A stretch of DNA of 64,000 bases from Xestospongia muta (GCA_963693285.1 OY848923.1:2118038-2182037); one strand, 5' to 3'; positions 30,801 through 43,027 are shown, numbered from the stretch's first letter. Notes: generated by a model from the letters alone, not told the origin. Program-made: numbers and translations.

Positions 30801-32162
30801 GGTCTAATAAATGATCTTTCAATGACAATTTATCAATATAAATTTATCTATTACCTTGACTTAAACTGCTATCAACTGAAGCTACTGATGTAGTAGTCGA
30901 TGAATTATCTAATTTGACTCAATGATATCATGATCTTAATGTATCATATTATACCTTCACTAACTACAGTATTAATTGAGTGTACATCCAATATTGCATT
31001 ACTAGAAAATGCCTTCTCTATGTCAATATTAGTGTTATTATTATAAATCATATATACTTACCATAATCCTTCAACAAATCCTTAGCACATGGTACATTGC
31101 TAGTAAATTTTGACAGTACACTAGCAAATACTAGCAGGTTACTATGGTTACTATGTATAGCATGACGTATAGCTCTTAATAGGACAAACAATGCTTCTGC
31201 TTCAGATTGAGATTCTGCAGTACTTTTTACTGCAGACAATGTTACCTTAGAAATAACCTTCTCTCCACAGAGCATTTCTGCTACTCTAATAGGATATTGA
31301 AGAGATTGAGAGAGAGTGCCATAATGACAACGTAAAATGTCACTGGCATGATCTTCACAACTACTATGACCTGTCATTACTACCTCTTGAACATCAGCTA
31401 TTGTTGTCTGGTCTTCAGGAAATATTTGACCTTTCAATGATAAAACATCAAAATAAATTATTTAAATTAATTATCTCTCACTATATTCACTGATAATTCT
31501 CTCAGATAGAAATTTCGTCTCTTCAAACTTGGACAGTACAGTTGCTACCACTTTCAACTTCTTGTGATCTGAAGATACTGCTGTATGTATAGCAGATAAC
31601 AAAGTTGTCTTCTTCTCATTCAGAATACCCTCCATTGTCTCCATTACATTGAGTGTCGCTTCATTGATACACCTCTCACTAAATAAGAGCTGGGACACTT
31701 TTATAGGATTGATCAGACACTGTGATAGTGTATCATTATAGCGCCAAAGAATAACAATTGTTTCAGTAGCTGAGGAGTCCATTCCTGTAATAAAAATAAT
31801 GACACACACTAGCTTATCAACCAGATTAACACACCATCAGAGATACAACATTTTCTTAATATGACCAGCTCGTATTCATGAGCAATAGTGATTTCTTTAA
31901 TGACTTCCTTCCTCAAAGCATCTACTACTTGTCTTCTGGTAGCATTAGGGTTGATATCTAACCACAACTCAAACATTCTTGATGTTTTGTAAGTAGAATC
32001 TTCTGGTAACTTCTGAATATCATCTCGCAACTTCTTAGGATCCAGTTTTAACAGGATTCCTAACTGATACCATTTACTACCAATACGAATATGTTCACAT
32101 AATTCATCAAGTGTTGGTTTCCCTTCTAATAACTTCTGAAAAGAAATGTTTCTTTCAGCCAT
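27859..32162 (-). CDS. NLR-like protein without NACHT: death domain, two CARD-like domains, unknown domain, coiled coil, LRRs
   Basis: Fourteen exons, read 5'-3': 32162-31835, 31784-31482, 31430-31062, 31017-30955, 30908-30855, 30785-30753, 30705-30032, 29973-29856, 29771-29709, 29617-29480, 29440-29333, 29286-29206, 29040-28984, 28652-27859. They join in frame from ATG to stop, about 1060 aa. Residues 12-100 form a death domain (ELCEHIRIGSKWYQLGILLK, then FELWLDINPNATRRQVVDAL). Residues 110-333 hold two related alpha-helical domains, CARD-like (YNDTLSQCLINPIKVSQLLF / YGTLSQSLQYPIRVAEMLCG). S/T linkers follow, then a 225-aa unknown domain (384-608), a coiled coil (609-714, LQLRERDQQIEELKQSLK), an acidic linker, and RI-type LRRs (797-1060). 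The order resembles NLR proteins, but the NACHT ATPase with its P-loop is absent. Innate-sensing or adaptor function is inferred. Confidence 0.85.
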
Positions 32163-32245
32163 TGCTTCTTCGTCGTAGCAAAGCGGAACGAAGCCACTTA
32201 ATGTTCATAAGATTTATTTGATTAGGTTGGTCGATCACGTGAATA
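32163..32245 (-). promoter_or_regulatory. Probable promoter and 5' UTR of the NLR-like gene, with E-box
   Basis: The 80 bases upstream of the ATG are unusually CG-rich for this window. They contain a palindromic E-box CACGTG at 32236-32241 and a second CACATG nearby. A small stem (GCTTCGT with ACGAAG) lies within 35 bases of the start codon. No TATA box was seen. Assignment rests on position and composition only. Confidence 0.4.
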
Positions 32246-32559
32246 CTACAGTCGTCACATGAACACTGCTTTATATTTTAATAATGAAATCATAAAATAA
32301 TATTTAAGGTAAGGTAGTCTGTTAATGAAGCTATTGTTGTATTGAGTATGGATTGTGTTAGACTTATGATGCGTTTAAAACATGCTTAATTTATACATTC
32401 TTTCGCTTGATAAATATACCAGTGATACCACTCTTCACATAAGTCACATTGTATCATATTCATTGTTGTAGAAACATTGTTGCATAATTTATAGGCCTAT
32501 TCACATTTCTTTTCATTTACTATATCAAAAAAACATCTGAAATAATTCTTTACATTGCA

Positions 32560-33190
32560 TATATTGATATACCTCTCTGTAGTAATTCATACCAGGTATG
32601 ATCAGTGAAATAATGCTTCACATCATTAATAGTGTTGTCAATGATTTCATCTGGTAATGATAATAAAAGACTATTTGTTGTAATTAGTTGTCCATGTTGT
32701 GACAAAGTTTCTATACTTCTTTGATTAATAGTTGTATTTGTCTTTCAAAAGCTTTGTCTTTTGCTATCTTCATGAGCAGATGAACACATTTATCAACACG
32801 TCAATTGATTTTACCTTTCATATACAAATAGTTTAGTGTTTTATGGAATGCTTCAATATACATGGTGGTGTTGATACCAACTATTTTTCTATAACATGTA
32901 GTACACTGACATTTGTGTTGACTGTACTCTAGCTTGAAGTACTTAGTGAAACAATTTGTTCTCTCATTATTGGTAGTATATGTCTTAAACTCATTGCAAA
33001 GTAGTTCAAAGTTATTGTCATCTTCGTCAAGAAGTGTGTGGAGAGTGGGGTAGATTTGACATTTCTCCTTTTGTCACTCACTGACTTCAAGCGACCTCTC
33101 CAGGCATGATCTACATGCCACAAACATAGTTTTTTTGTGGATGTCTATTGAATACTGATATCTATGCTTTATAGAACCATCAAAGTCATC
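32560..33190 (-). mobile_element. Decayed transposase remnant, probably MULE-like
   Basis: Minus-strand patches in alternating frames: CHVDHAW-type start near 33120 (WHVDHAWRGRLKSVSD), ELLCNEFKTYTTNNERTNCF, YFKLEYSQHKCQCTTCYRK, NTTMYIEAFHKTLNYLYMKG, and VDKCVHLLMKIAKDKAFERQ. A stop follows GKIN, and the frame shifts near 33060. The H-V-D-x-A-W patch and the C-x-x-C-Y-R...EAFH patch are typical of the transposase-derived family common in invertebrate genomes that I associate with Mutator-like elements. The family name is a judgement; decay is clear. Confidence 0.55.
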
Positions 33191-34590
33191 AGATATAAAC
33201 CACTTTGAAGATATTGTTCTGGTCTTTTTCTTAAAGTGTTCAAAGTAATATGTCTATAGTATTTGATTCTCTCTGTTAGTTAGGCACCATGAAACTGGAT
33301 AGCCCTCGGCATATATTGGTATATCAGTAGTATATTGGTATATTTCATAAGATCCATGTGGTATAACTTGAAGTAATTATATTTTGTTATCATCACTTGT
33401 ATAGCCTACCAAGGAGTCATCCATCTTGTACCACGTTTGTTGTTTTAAAATGTAGGAAACAATAATAACCTTGTGTAGATAGTCCAATGTACTCTATCAT
33501 TGCCACCAGGTCAAACGTAACTGTAGCTCCCCAAATTGAATAATCTATATATGTAATTTGTTCTTTCATATTTTTATTGTCAACCAATGAGAAGAGTATA
33601 CCTTTGTAATTGAAGTATTAAAATTAATGGAAATGAATGCAGATCTTGTTTTACTGTTGTTCAAGTTTGTTTGTCATATCTATTGGTAATGGAACTGATT
33701 ATATTGGACTAGTTGAAATGCATTAATCACCTCATCATACCACCTCTTTTTCAGGAAACATCACTATTTGCAATGAATTTTTGATTATATCTTCTATGTT
33801 AGCTTCCTGCATGACATGTGCAATGTATATTGTCAACACATTAATGGTATACTGTCTATGTCATATCTCCATAGCTACTTGTAGATTTGTTTGGTTACTT
33901 TCAAAAGATCTGGACAATCCACACTTTAGACATTAACTGTATTATGTTAAATATACATTTTATGTACATATGTGTTCTTACTAGTAGTAGTTATTGTAGT
34001 TTCAGATAATTTGTGTGCACTGGTGTCACTTATGATTAAATTAATATATCAAAAGCACTAATATTGACTATAAACATCTCTCTTTGATTTGAAGCACTTA
34101 GTAAGAAACTAATGGGCGTCTTTGATCACCTGGAGACCAGTGTGGAATGAATTCTATGAAATATGCAATTTGCTTCATATTAGTTTTGTCAATCACTGTT
34201 CAGTTAATTATAGATCTCTATTGGCTGTATCACCTTAGTACCTTAGTACAGTCATGCAAAGATTGCAGAGATTCTGCAATCTTTTTATTAAGCATATGCA
34301 GCATAATGTAACTAACAGTACATTTATATCATTATGATATTGACAATAAAATTCTTACTGCATCCTTCATATTCCTCTGTAGGAGAGGAATATGAAGGAT
34401 TGCCTGAAGAGTTGCATTTGCAAAGCAATTGTTTCCTAGATTTGTTAATATTGAGGGAAGACTCGAGTCCATCACAGTTCTCAGTAATCCTAACTAAGTA
34501 CATTATCATGTTTATTATGTTTTATTACTGTTTATTATTCATTAAAAATGTAATATAATAATTAACGGAAGACCATGCCCATCGTGAAAT
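33191..34590. other. Intergenic, no gene recognised
   Basis: No family or multi-exon frame was recognised. Contains a perfect inverted repeat (see 34362-34400). Confidence 0.45.
34362..34400. repeat. Perfect inverted repeat, 17-bp arms, 5-base loop
   Basis: ATCCTTCATATTCCTCT (34362-34378) is followed by GTAGG and the exact reverse complement AGAGGAATATGAAGGAT (34384-34400). Because of the palindrome, open frames on both strands encode similar SYSS/EEYEG peptides; these are artefacts, not genes. Confidence 0.95.
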
Positions 34591-34909
34591 TAAGTGTTGT
34601 TCGTCCGGCTAGGACATTGTGTGTTATGAAGTATAGAGTCAGTGTAAATGAAGGACAATAAACTGATCTAGTTTTAGAAAGTAATCACTATCCGGTTATA
34701 GAGAGTAACTAATGTATCATTATAATTATTAATTATAACCATCTGGATATGAGATAGTCTCAGTTGAATACTCCATATCCAAACATACCTGTTGCATTAT
34801 TTACAAGCTACAATTGTGCATTTAGTTCTTTGTCTCTCTCCAGTTAAAAATTCCATTATTACTAACAAACACTACAACAATAGTAACAATAATGTTTAGG
34901 AATGGAATT

Positions 34910-35700
34910 CAAACAATTTACATCTATCCCACTGGAGAGGGAGGGGCTACCAAACAATACTCAACCCACCTCATTCATAATTTATAGTGATAGTTCTAAG
35001 TATTACATATCTAAAATTTGTACTTTATTGTGATCAGGTTAGTAGACTATTAAAAGTTATCCTTGATTTGTAGTTTGTCTGATGGGAAGGTAATTTTAAT
35101 GTAACCAAAGCTTCAACAAGCTAATGAAGGTTGCTACATTTGTCTAACTTCATCTATAGAACAGCTAATGGTTTATAATATAATACTATATTGAATAGTA
35201 AAACACATTTTTATACAGTATTGATATGGAAGTTATTAGTATTATATAATGTTGGCATAAGAATTGTTATCTATATAATAGTGTTTCTAGTTTATCTTTG
35301 TTGTTATTTGAGTAAGAATTGTTGAATAGTTACTTATGTAATGAAATACTATATTCAATAGTATTATTAATTTTATCAACTTGATCTAACAAGTAAATGT
35401 GTCAAAATAACACTAACTAATAACATAAATAAACACATAAACACATGTAAAAATGGATTAGTTGATCGAAAAAAACATGGTCATTTACATTTGCAAATAA
35501 TAAAGAACAAGAACATCACATGTTACTTAAATACACATTATGAGATCAATGAAATTTATGTTTAACATTTCATTAGTTAGATGAAATAAATAAATGCTGT
35601 AAGGGTTATCACTATGTAATCTGTGGTAGCTGTACTGTGTCATTGTGTGTAAGGGCTATTGCTATGGAATTGATAATAGGACATCACTAAATACTATGTA
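34910..35700 (+). repeat. Dispersed repeat family R1, copy A
   Basis: It starts near AATTTACATCTATCCCACTGG and includes CCACCTCATTCATAATTTAT, GCTACATTTGTCTAAC, AGTATTGATATGGAAG, AATGGATTAGTTGATC, CATTTACATTTGCAAATAAT and ends near GTGTCATTGTGTGTAAGGGC. The same ordered blocks recur at 35740-37150, 49650-50460 and 62900-64000. It has no coding capacity. Confidence 0.8.
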
Positions 35701-35739
35701 TGTGCCCTTTTTCGAAGTTTTGTTAGCTATGATTGAGAC

Positions 35740-37150
35740 AGTCTCAGTAAGAAAAGGCTACTAAACAATACACAACCCACCTCATTCATAATTCATAGTG
35801 ATAGTTCTCTTAAGTATTACATGTCAAAAATGTATACTTTATTGTGAACAGGTTATAAGTCAATTAAAACTTACCTTTTGTGGTTTGGTTGATGGGAAGG
35901 TAATTTTAATCCACCACTGTTTCTACAAGTTAATGAAGGCTGCTACATTTGTCTAGCTTCATTTATACAACAGTTAATGGAGTAATATAATACTATGTTC
36001 AATAGTACAACACATTGTTATACAGTATTTATATGGAAGGTTAATATTATTTACCAATGTTTACATAAGGATTGTTATCTATATAATGGTGTGTCCAGTT
36101 TATCTTAGTTGTTATTAGCGTAAAAATTGTTGAATAGTCTATTGTGTAATAGAATACTATATTCGATAGTACACCACATTGTTTTACAGTATTTATATTG
36201 ATGACTAATACTATTATATTAAGTTAATATGAAAGAATTGTTATCAGGCATGAAATATATAATGGTGTGTCCAGTTTATCTTTGTTGTTATTGGAATATG
36301 ATAGGTTATTTCTCCAGGAAGTAAGTAATGACTGTGTGGTAAGCATATCAGGTCATTGGGATGACACAATCCCTGTTAGAGTCATGTGATCTCTTTTATA
36401 AGACCATCTGATTGAGATAAAGGTATGTAGGAGAGATAAAGCTTTTTTGTGTAATTCATAACATGTCCTGTACACGTACCTTTGCATATGGATATGTCTC
36501 CATTCTTAAACATTATAAGCAACAGCCCTAACATACAGACTCACCAGCATCCTTGAAATTTTTGGTCTAACTAATGAGATGTTAAACAGAATCTTCATTG
36601 CTTTGACACTCATCAGTGTATTAGTAATGACAGTGTGCAATGTTTACTACTCTTGTTCTTTATTGTTTGTATTGTAAATGACCACATATATATATATGGA
36701 TTCATTAGTTCAACCAATGTATTTTACAGTGATACAATTATATATATTACAAGTAAATATTGAAATGAGCTGTAGTATATTTAAAACGTTAGTGTATTAA
36801 TTGTCTAATAAATATTCAATATGTTTATATAGCAACTTGATAACAAGTAAATGTCTCTCAATGACAATTGTAAAATGGGCTAGTTGTTTAACAATCCATG
36901 GTTATTTACATTGCAAATAATAAAGAATGAGAGTAGTAAACATAAAATGCTGTCATTTCTTAAATATGTTGATTAACTGCCATTATCAGATCAATGAAAA
37001 TTCTGCTTAACGTCTCATTAGTAATATAATATAACTAGATGTTCCAAGGATTATCACTATGTAATCTGTGATAACTTTACTGTGTCATTGTGTGTAAGGC
37101 CTATCACAAAAGAATTGATAATACATCCCCTTTATGGAAGTTGTTTGTTT
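35740..37150 (+). repeat. Dispersed repeat family R1, copy B (fuller)
   Basis: It shares blocks with copies A, C and D in the same order: ACCTCATTCATAATTCATAG, GTGTCCAGTTTATCTTTGTT, CAGAATCTTCATTGCTTTGA, TTGTTCTTTATTGTTTGTAT, GATCAATGAAAATTCTGCTT, and TGTGTCATTGTGTGTAAGGC at the end. An inner segment around AATACTATATTCGATAGTAC and TATATAATGGTGTGTCCAGT is itself repeated two to three times (about 35990-36290). It lies just upstream of the secreted gene at 37625. Confidence 0.8.
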
Positions 37151-37460
37151 AAGTACAAAAACTGTGCCTGTCCTTAGTAACTAATAACCAAGCAGTGTAT
37201 ATTGTTAATACTTTCCAATGTATTTGATGAGAATACAGTATAATAATAGCATATTCAATGAGGATACAGATACCCAAGTGACTTTTAATCAATCAAACAA
37301 CCAATTTATTTAACAGTGAACTAGTTTAACCTAACTACTTATTAAAACGTTATTATGCTTATAAATAGACATGTAATATTGTAATAGAACAACAACATTA
37401 CATTTAATAAATGACAGGAAGTCATTACTTGTTAGACCTCACCCATTTTATTTATAACGT

Positions 37461-37572
37461 AGTGTCTATTCGTCCGGCAGGAAATGTATACTTTGTTGTA
37501 TAAAGGTTTAGGGGGTGGGGATCAGTTTAATACACAACAAAGTATACATTTCCTGCGGGACGAATAGACACT
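37461..37572. repeat. 112-bp inverted-repeat (MITE-like) insertion in a promoter
   Basis: Arms 37461-37501 (AGTGTCTATTCGTCC to TTTGTTGTAT) and 37532-37572 are reverse complements over about 40 bp with one or two mismatches, separated by a G-rich spacer (TTTAGGGGGTGGGGATC). The block ends 7 bases before the TATA box of the gene at 37625. The paralogous promoter at 46640-46723 aligns on both sides but lacks it, so it reads as an insertion. Candidate duplicated target sequence: TATTTATA on both sides. Confidence 0.85.
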
Positions 37573-37579
37573 GCCTATT

Positions 37580-37585
37580 TATAAA
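37580..37585 (+). promoter_or_regulatory. TATA box of secreted IgGFc-binding/Kunitz gene
   Basis: TATAAA lies 40-45 bases upstream of the ATG at 37625. The flanking bases (ATTTATAAAGG) and the following leader (ACTTGTGCAG.AACT) are conserved at 46671 before the paralogue, which supports it as the core promoter and implies a very short 5' UTR. Confidence 0.65.
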
Positions 37586-37624
37586 GGCACGAACACAGTT
37601 ACTTGTGCAGCAACTACAATCATC

Positions 37625-40600
37625 ATGATCAGAGTTATTATCATTTTGGTGTTAATGAATTGTTTCTGCAATGCTATTGTGGACATTGACAAAAGAGCCA
37701 GAGGTAATAATGACACTTAATAAATATACTTTATATATTAAACATTTCCTAGGTATTCCTATGGATGTCTCACATGAAGGAAATTTCTTTTGTTTTGCCT
37801 TCTTAAGAAACAAACCAAATACGGAAACTGGTGGTGGGGAAGCTCCTAGAAGTCTAGGAATCTTTATAACCACAAAAAACTCAAATCCAGTTGGTTACAA
37901 AATTCGATCTGATAGTACTGGCTTTGAAAGCGCTGGTACAGTCACAGCTGGAACAATTGTAAGGGAAGAATATATGACACCAAATGTACAAGAAGTGAAT
38001 GCTGCAACAACTTCAGTTGGTATAATTGTAGAAACAATTAATTCAAGTCAAACAATTCAAGTGATGGGATTTAGTGATTCTTTTGGTTCTAGTGATGGAT
38101 TTCTAGCTGTTCCAATAATACAATACAGATCAAATTTTACTTATGGTTATGCTAGTCTAACTGCATCAGCACGAAGTTTTAACAGCATGGTAGCTGTAGT
38201 TGCTTGTGGTGACATAGCAGTGGATGATATTACATATTCAACTGAAAATAAAGCTACCTTTTTTGTAATCAGTCCTTATGTAAAAAGTGGATTTGCAAAT
38301 CCTGCAAGTGGAGATTTTTTTTCAGGAACAATGAGTGAATATAACACTCTAGGTTTACGAAGGGCAGTCCAATATGATTTTACAGGTTTTCGAGCTAGCT
38401 CTAATCAACCAATTGGTTTCATGACTGGACATGAATGTGCAGAAATAAAACTAGGTGAAGATACCTGTGACCATATTATTGAACAGATACCTCCATCTTA
38501 TACATGGGGCTATAACTTTTTTGTGACTCCATTTGAAGAAAGAACAGGTTATGTATTTAAGGTCTGGCCAAGATATGAAGGTACTTCCTTTACAGTGTAT
38601 TGCTCTAATGGAACAAAATTTAACATCTCAAACTTTCAATTTAATGAAATCAATGTAGACAACAGACAAAGGTTTGAGCTAAACAGTCAATCTTATTGTT
38701 GTATCCAGTCTGATCGACCATTACTTGTTATGCAGTATGGTTTCTCACATGAACATGATAATAACATTCAATTTGGTGATCCTAATATGGTTTTAGTAGC
38801 TCCTATCAGCCAGTATTTGAACCAACATATCTTTACTACTAATGTCAGTATGTATACTGGACAAAATGATGATTTCACATCTCACTATATATCAGTGACT
38901 GTGTTAGCAAGATACTTTGTTCCTAATGCCATATTACTAGATGGTACACCATTAGAACCTAATGTCACTAAATGGAGTATTATTAACTGCAGTCAAAATG
39001 ATCCATGTGGTTATGGTATTAGTAAGAGAGTTAACATTGGTACTCATGCAGTTCAACATACAAACCCTAATGCTTCTATTAATGTTATTGTATATGGTTG
39101 GAGAATTGAAAAAGGATATGCCTATCCAGCTGGATATGGTATGAATCCTGTAGGAGGTGAGTAGTATATAAACAATTAACCTTCTCTATACTTTTTCAAT
39201 GCATAGAAACATTCTACTCACTTGTTGCAATCAATAAATCAGCACTTGAAAGTAGTCAAGGACCAATGATTGTTCGAGTATATCGATCAGGAGATGTCAG
39301 TCAATCATCAAGTGTAAATTTAAGAACATTTACTACATGTAAGTTATGTTAAATTGTATTTAGTTAACATTGTTTTCTCTCCTTTCATGTTTATCTTCAG
39401 CTGAACACAATGCAGCAACAAGTCAGTTTAAATAATAATATTGTATAACTAGTTTAAATTAATATCTAATTTATAAGAAATGATTAACCACAATTTCCTT
39501 TATATAAGTGACAATGTTATAAAGAGATTGATAGAGTTATATAAATTCAACATTATTTTACAGTTGGACCTAGTGGTGACCTCATATCACAAATCAAGAC
39601 AGTCTCCTTTGTATCTGATCAGACATTTGTAGATACCTCATTTGTGTTCATGGATGATACTACACTTGAATCTGATGAAACATTTGGTATTGAACTTGTT
39701 CCAAGAAATGATCTGACTTTTGGTATACCATCCAGTGTTATACTGACCATTATTAATGATGATGGTAAGAAATATTTAATTATCTCCATATTATTATTCT
39801 AAACACATGTAGGTATCATAATCTTATTTAATCCTATCCAATATAATGTCAATGAAGGAGATAATGACATAACAGTTACACTGAGAGCTCAGACTTCCCA
39901 ACGACTTCCCACATCATCTTCTATTAGAATAAGAGATCAATTCACAGGATCAGCTACAAGTAATAATTTATCAATTTTACAGTTAATGAATAGTTGATTG
40001 TTTTCATAGGTGGTGTAGATTATGTAGCCTTTGATGAAGTCATTGATCTTCAAGTTGGAGCTACTGGGTTCACATATAATGTCATTATCAGATCAAATCC
40101 AGCACCTGAACCAACTGAAACATTTAATGCTATCATATCTTTTGTATCTGGAGGGATTCTGACAGTCACTCAAGGCACAGCAACAATTCAAATATTAGAT
40201 AATGACGGTAAGAGATTTTAAATTATCTCAACACAGGTACTCAATTACTGAGGGAAATAGCAATGTGACAGTTACACTGAGAGATATAGACACTGCTACA
40301 GTTTACTTGATATTTAATGGGCAAATATTGTAATATGCTTACAGCCTTCTTATAATTGATTAAACTCTATATAGACAAAATTGCTGTGGACTAAATGTAA
40401 TTGTCTAAGAGACCATTGAGTGTTCTGATTATACAAATATAGAGCTACTGTCCTGTGTATCTATGTATGGAGTCTGTTTAAATTTTCTAGACATTTGTCA
40501 GTTACCTCCTGAAGTTGGACCATGTAGAGGTCAATATCCTCGTTGGTTTTTTAACACCACTTCTAGACAATGTGAATTATTTTTATATGGTGGTTGTCAG

Positions 40601-43027
40601 GGAAATCAAAACCAATTTGAGTCTATTCATGAATGCATTGATCATTGTGGTAAGTAAAATACGTACAGAGTATATGCTTTAATGTTTTCTAAACATTTCT
40701 ATTTAGGATGTCCATTTGGTCAAACAACAAAAAAATGTAGTGCTGATATTTGTACTAATAGTATTTGCATTGACTATCCTAATGCAGTTTGTTATCCTGA
40801 TGTGTGTGGAAATTGTTCTCCAAGATATTTCTATAAGACTATTGAAGTCACAAATGTTTGTGGTACGTTGTTGATGGAGTAATGAGAAAACATGTCTGGT
40901 AGTTTTATTTATGTAAATACTATCAATCACATTTGTTTATTGTGTATTAATTCTTTTGTAGACAAGTGTTCACTTTCACCAGATAGTGGTCCTTGTGTTA
41001 ACAATACTTATCGATGGTATTACAATAGTGCAGTGGGTAGATGTCAGCAGTTTACATATGGTGGGTGTGGTGGTAACAAAAACAACTTTAAAAAATTAGA
41101 AACCTGTCTACAACAATGTGGTAAGTATTTCAAATAACACTCTTTTGATGAAACTGACCTTTTTCATCATATGATTTGTAATATATACTAATTATATTGT
41201 TATGACAGGTGGTAATAGATGTGAGAAAGGTGTTCAACAATTACAATGTTTACCTAATCCATGTGATGTTACACAATGTCCAAGCATACCTGATGCTATA
41301 TGTGTGCCATCAACTTGTGGCCAATGCTCTGCTCACTTCTTTAACACTTCTGGTCACAACATTACAAGAAATTGCAGTATGTAGTAGCAATTTACTAAAC
41401 CTAATTAAATCAGTTCTTTAGATAATTGTCCTGCTAATAAACCAGTACAATATTGTTACAATAATCCTTGTGATCATCAAAATTGTTCTAATTTTCCTGA
41501 TGCTCAATGTGTTCTTGACAACTGTGGACAATGTAAAGCTAAATTTATAGTCAATGGAACTGATGTTACATATCAATGTAGTAAGTTCTGTCAATACTAT
41601 AGTTTAGAGCACTTCTGTATACATTAACTTCCTTATTCTCAATAGAATCATGCACTGTACAAGGTGCTATATTTAAACCATGTGGAGCTACATGTGTTGA
41701 TACATGTTCTACTAGGAGGAATAATTTACCAGTTATCTGCTCAGCCTTTTGCAAACCAGGTTGCACATGTCCAGCAGGACAAGTAAGTATTTATTTTCAG
41801 CCTCTTTTTTAATACTTTTAGTTATTTAACACTAAATTTAAAAGTTAATGCCACTTATTATGATAATATTTTGTGATGATATATCTTCCTAGATTGTAGA
41901 TGAATCTAGTAACAGATGTGTGTATCCTGAACAATGTTCTTGTTCTACTTGTACTACACTACAACCTACTAACTGTACAAAGCTTGTAAATGATACATGT
42001 GGTTGTATTGTCTGTGGAGGTTAGCCAATGTAGTAGTTCAGTTATGTTACATAGTGTAATTTTTCATATGAAATAGATTGTTCCATTGAAGGTCAAGTGT
42101 ATCAACAAATTCGTACTTGTTCAAGAACATGCTCTAATCCACATATAATTTGTATTGGAAATGTCTCAGGATGTGGTTGTCCAACAAGACAACTTATTGA
42201 TGAAGATAGAAACCGTTGTGTTCATCCTTATGATTGCCCAAGTATGATTATATACATCTACTTGTAGTTATTGTTGTAATTTTCTTATATAATTATAGAA
42301 AAGAATCCATGTCACCAACCTCCATTTAGTGGTTTATGTCATGGTACATATCTACGATACTTTTATAATGTTACCAGTCAGAAATGTGAAAAGTTTATTT
42401 ATGGAGGTTGCTATGGAAACGAAAATAACTTTTTCACACTACATGAATGTCAAGAACAATGCTCAGGTCAGAAATGTTTGTACTGTGATTGCCAAATTGT
42501 TTATTGTTACTATATTCAAATATTTATGCTGTAGCTTGCCCTCCAACCTGCAGTGTTGAATTTTGCTCTGTTAGAAAAGGTGCTATCTGTTCAATGTAAG
42601 TTATATTAAAGAATGTTGGACAAGAATTATGTTTTGAAATAGTTGTCAATTTTTCAATATTTTCTTTAGACCAACGGCATCTGGTGTTAACTGTCAGTCA
42701 GACAATTGTACTATCACTAATTGCTGGGCTTGCTATTATTCCCACAACACATTACAATTTCCTAAAATTCCTCCTTCCTGTCCTCATGAGTGTGAGAACC
42801 CATTAGATGAGGTGTGTATGGAGAAGTGGGGTCAGTGTGTTCGTGCAAGCTTTCTTAGTATCTACAATAAGGTCGGATTATTATTATATGTAGTAAAGTA
42901 TATTGTTCAAATATGTCATTTGTTAACACAAGAGACAGTTAACTCTGTATCTTTGTAGATTCTGCCTCAGTATGTTTATCCAGAAAACTTTCACTGCTGG
43001 AACCACAAGCCCTGCGTTTCACATTGA
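37625..43027 (+). CDS. Secreted IgGFc-binding / Calx-beta / Kunitz / TIL multidomain protein
   Basis: Exons: 37625-37703, 37753-39156, 39207-39338, 39401-39421, 39564-39764, 39813-39959, 40010-40207, 40491-40649, 40707-40862, 40962-41120, 41209-41376, 41422-41580, 41646-41782, 41893-42019, 42077-42241, 42299-42466, 42535-42595, 42670-42871, 42959-43027. The total is 3912 nt in frame (1303 aa). A signal peptide (MIRVIIILVLMNCFCNA) leads to an IgGFc-binding-protein N-terminal domain (about 30-490). Two Calx-beta units follow, then Kunitz 1 (PPEVGPCRGQYPRWFFN), a Cys-rich unit, Kunitz 2 (SPDSGPCVNNTYRWYYN), two more Cys-rich units, TIL-like units and Kunitz 3 (PPFSGLCHGTYLRYFYN), and a Cys-rich end. 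There is no TM segment, so it is probably secreted. Most domain exons are phase 1-1. The Kunitz P1 positions are Arg, Val and His, suggesting protease inhibitors of different specificity. Confidence 0.87.

Noticed and set aside
34324..34558. Overlapping open frames on both strands with similar peptides
   Set aside because: The similarity comes from the 17-bp palindrome at 34362-34400.
37652..37873. Minus-strand open frames antisense to the 37625 and 46723 genes (also 46750-46971)
   Set aside because: They mirror the conserved coding exon on the other strand and have no splice or domain support.
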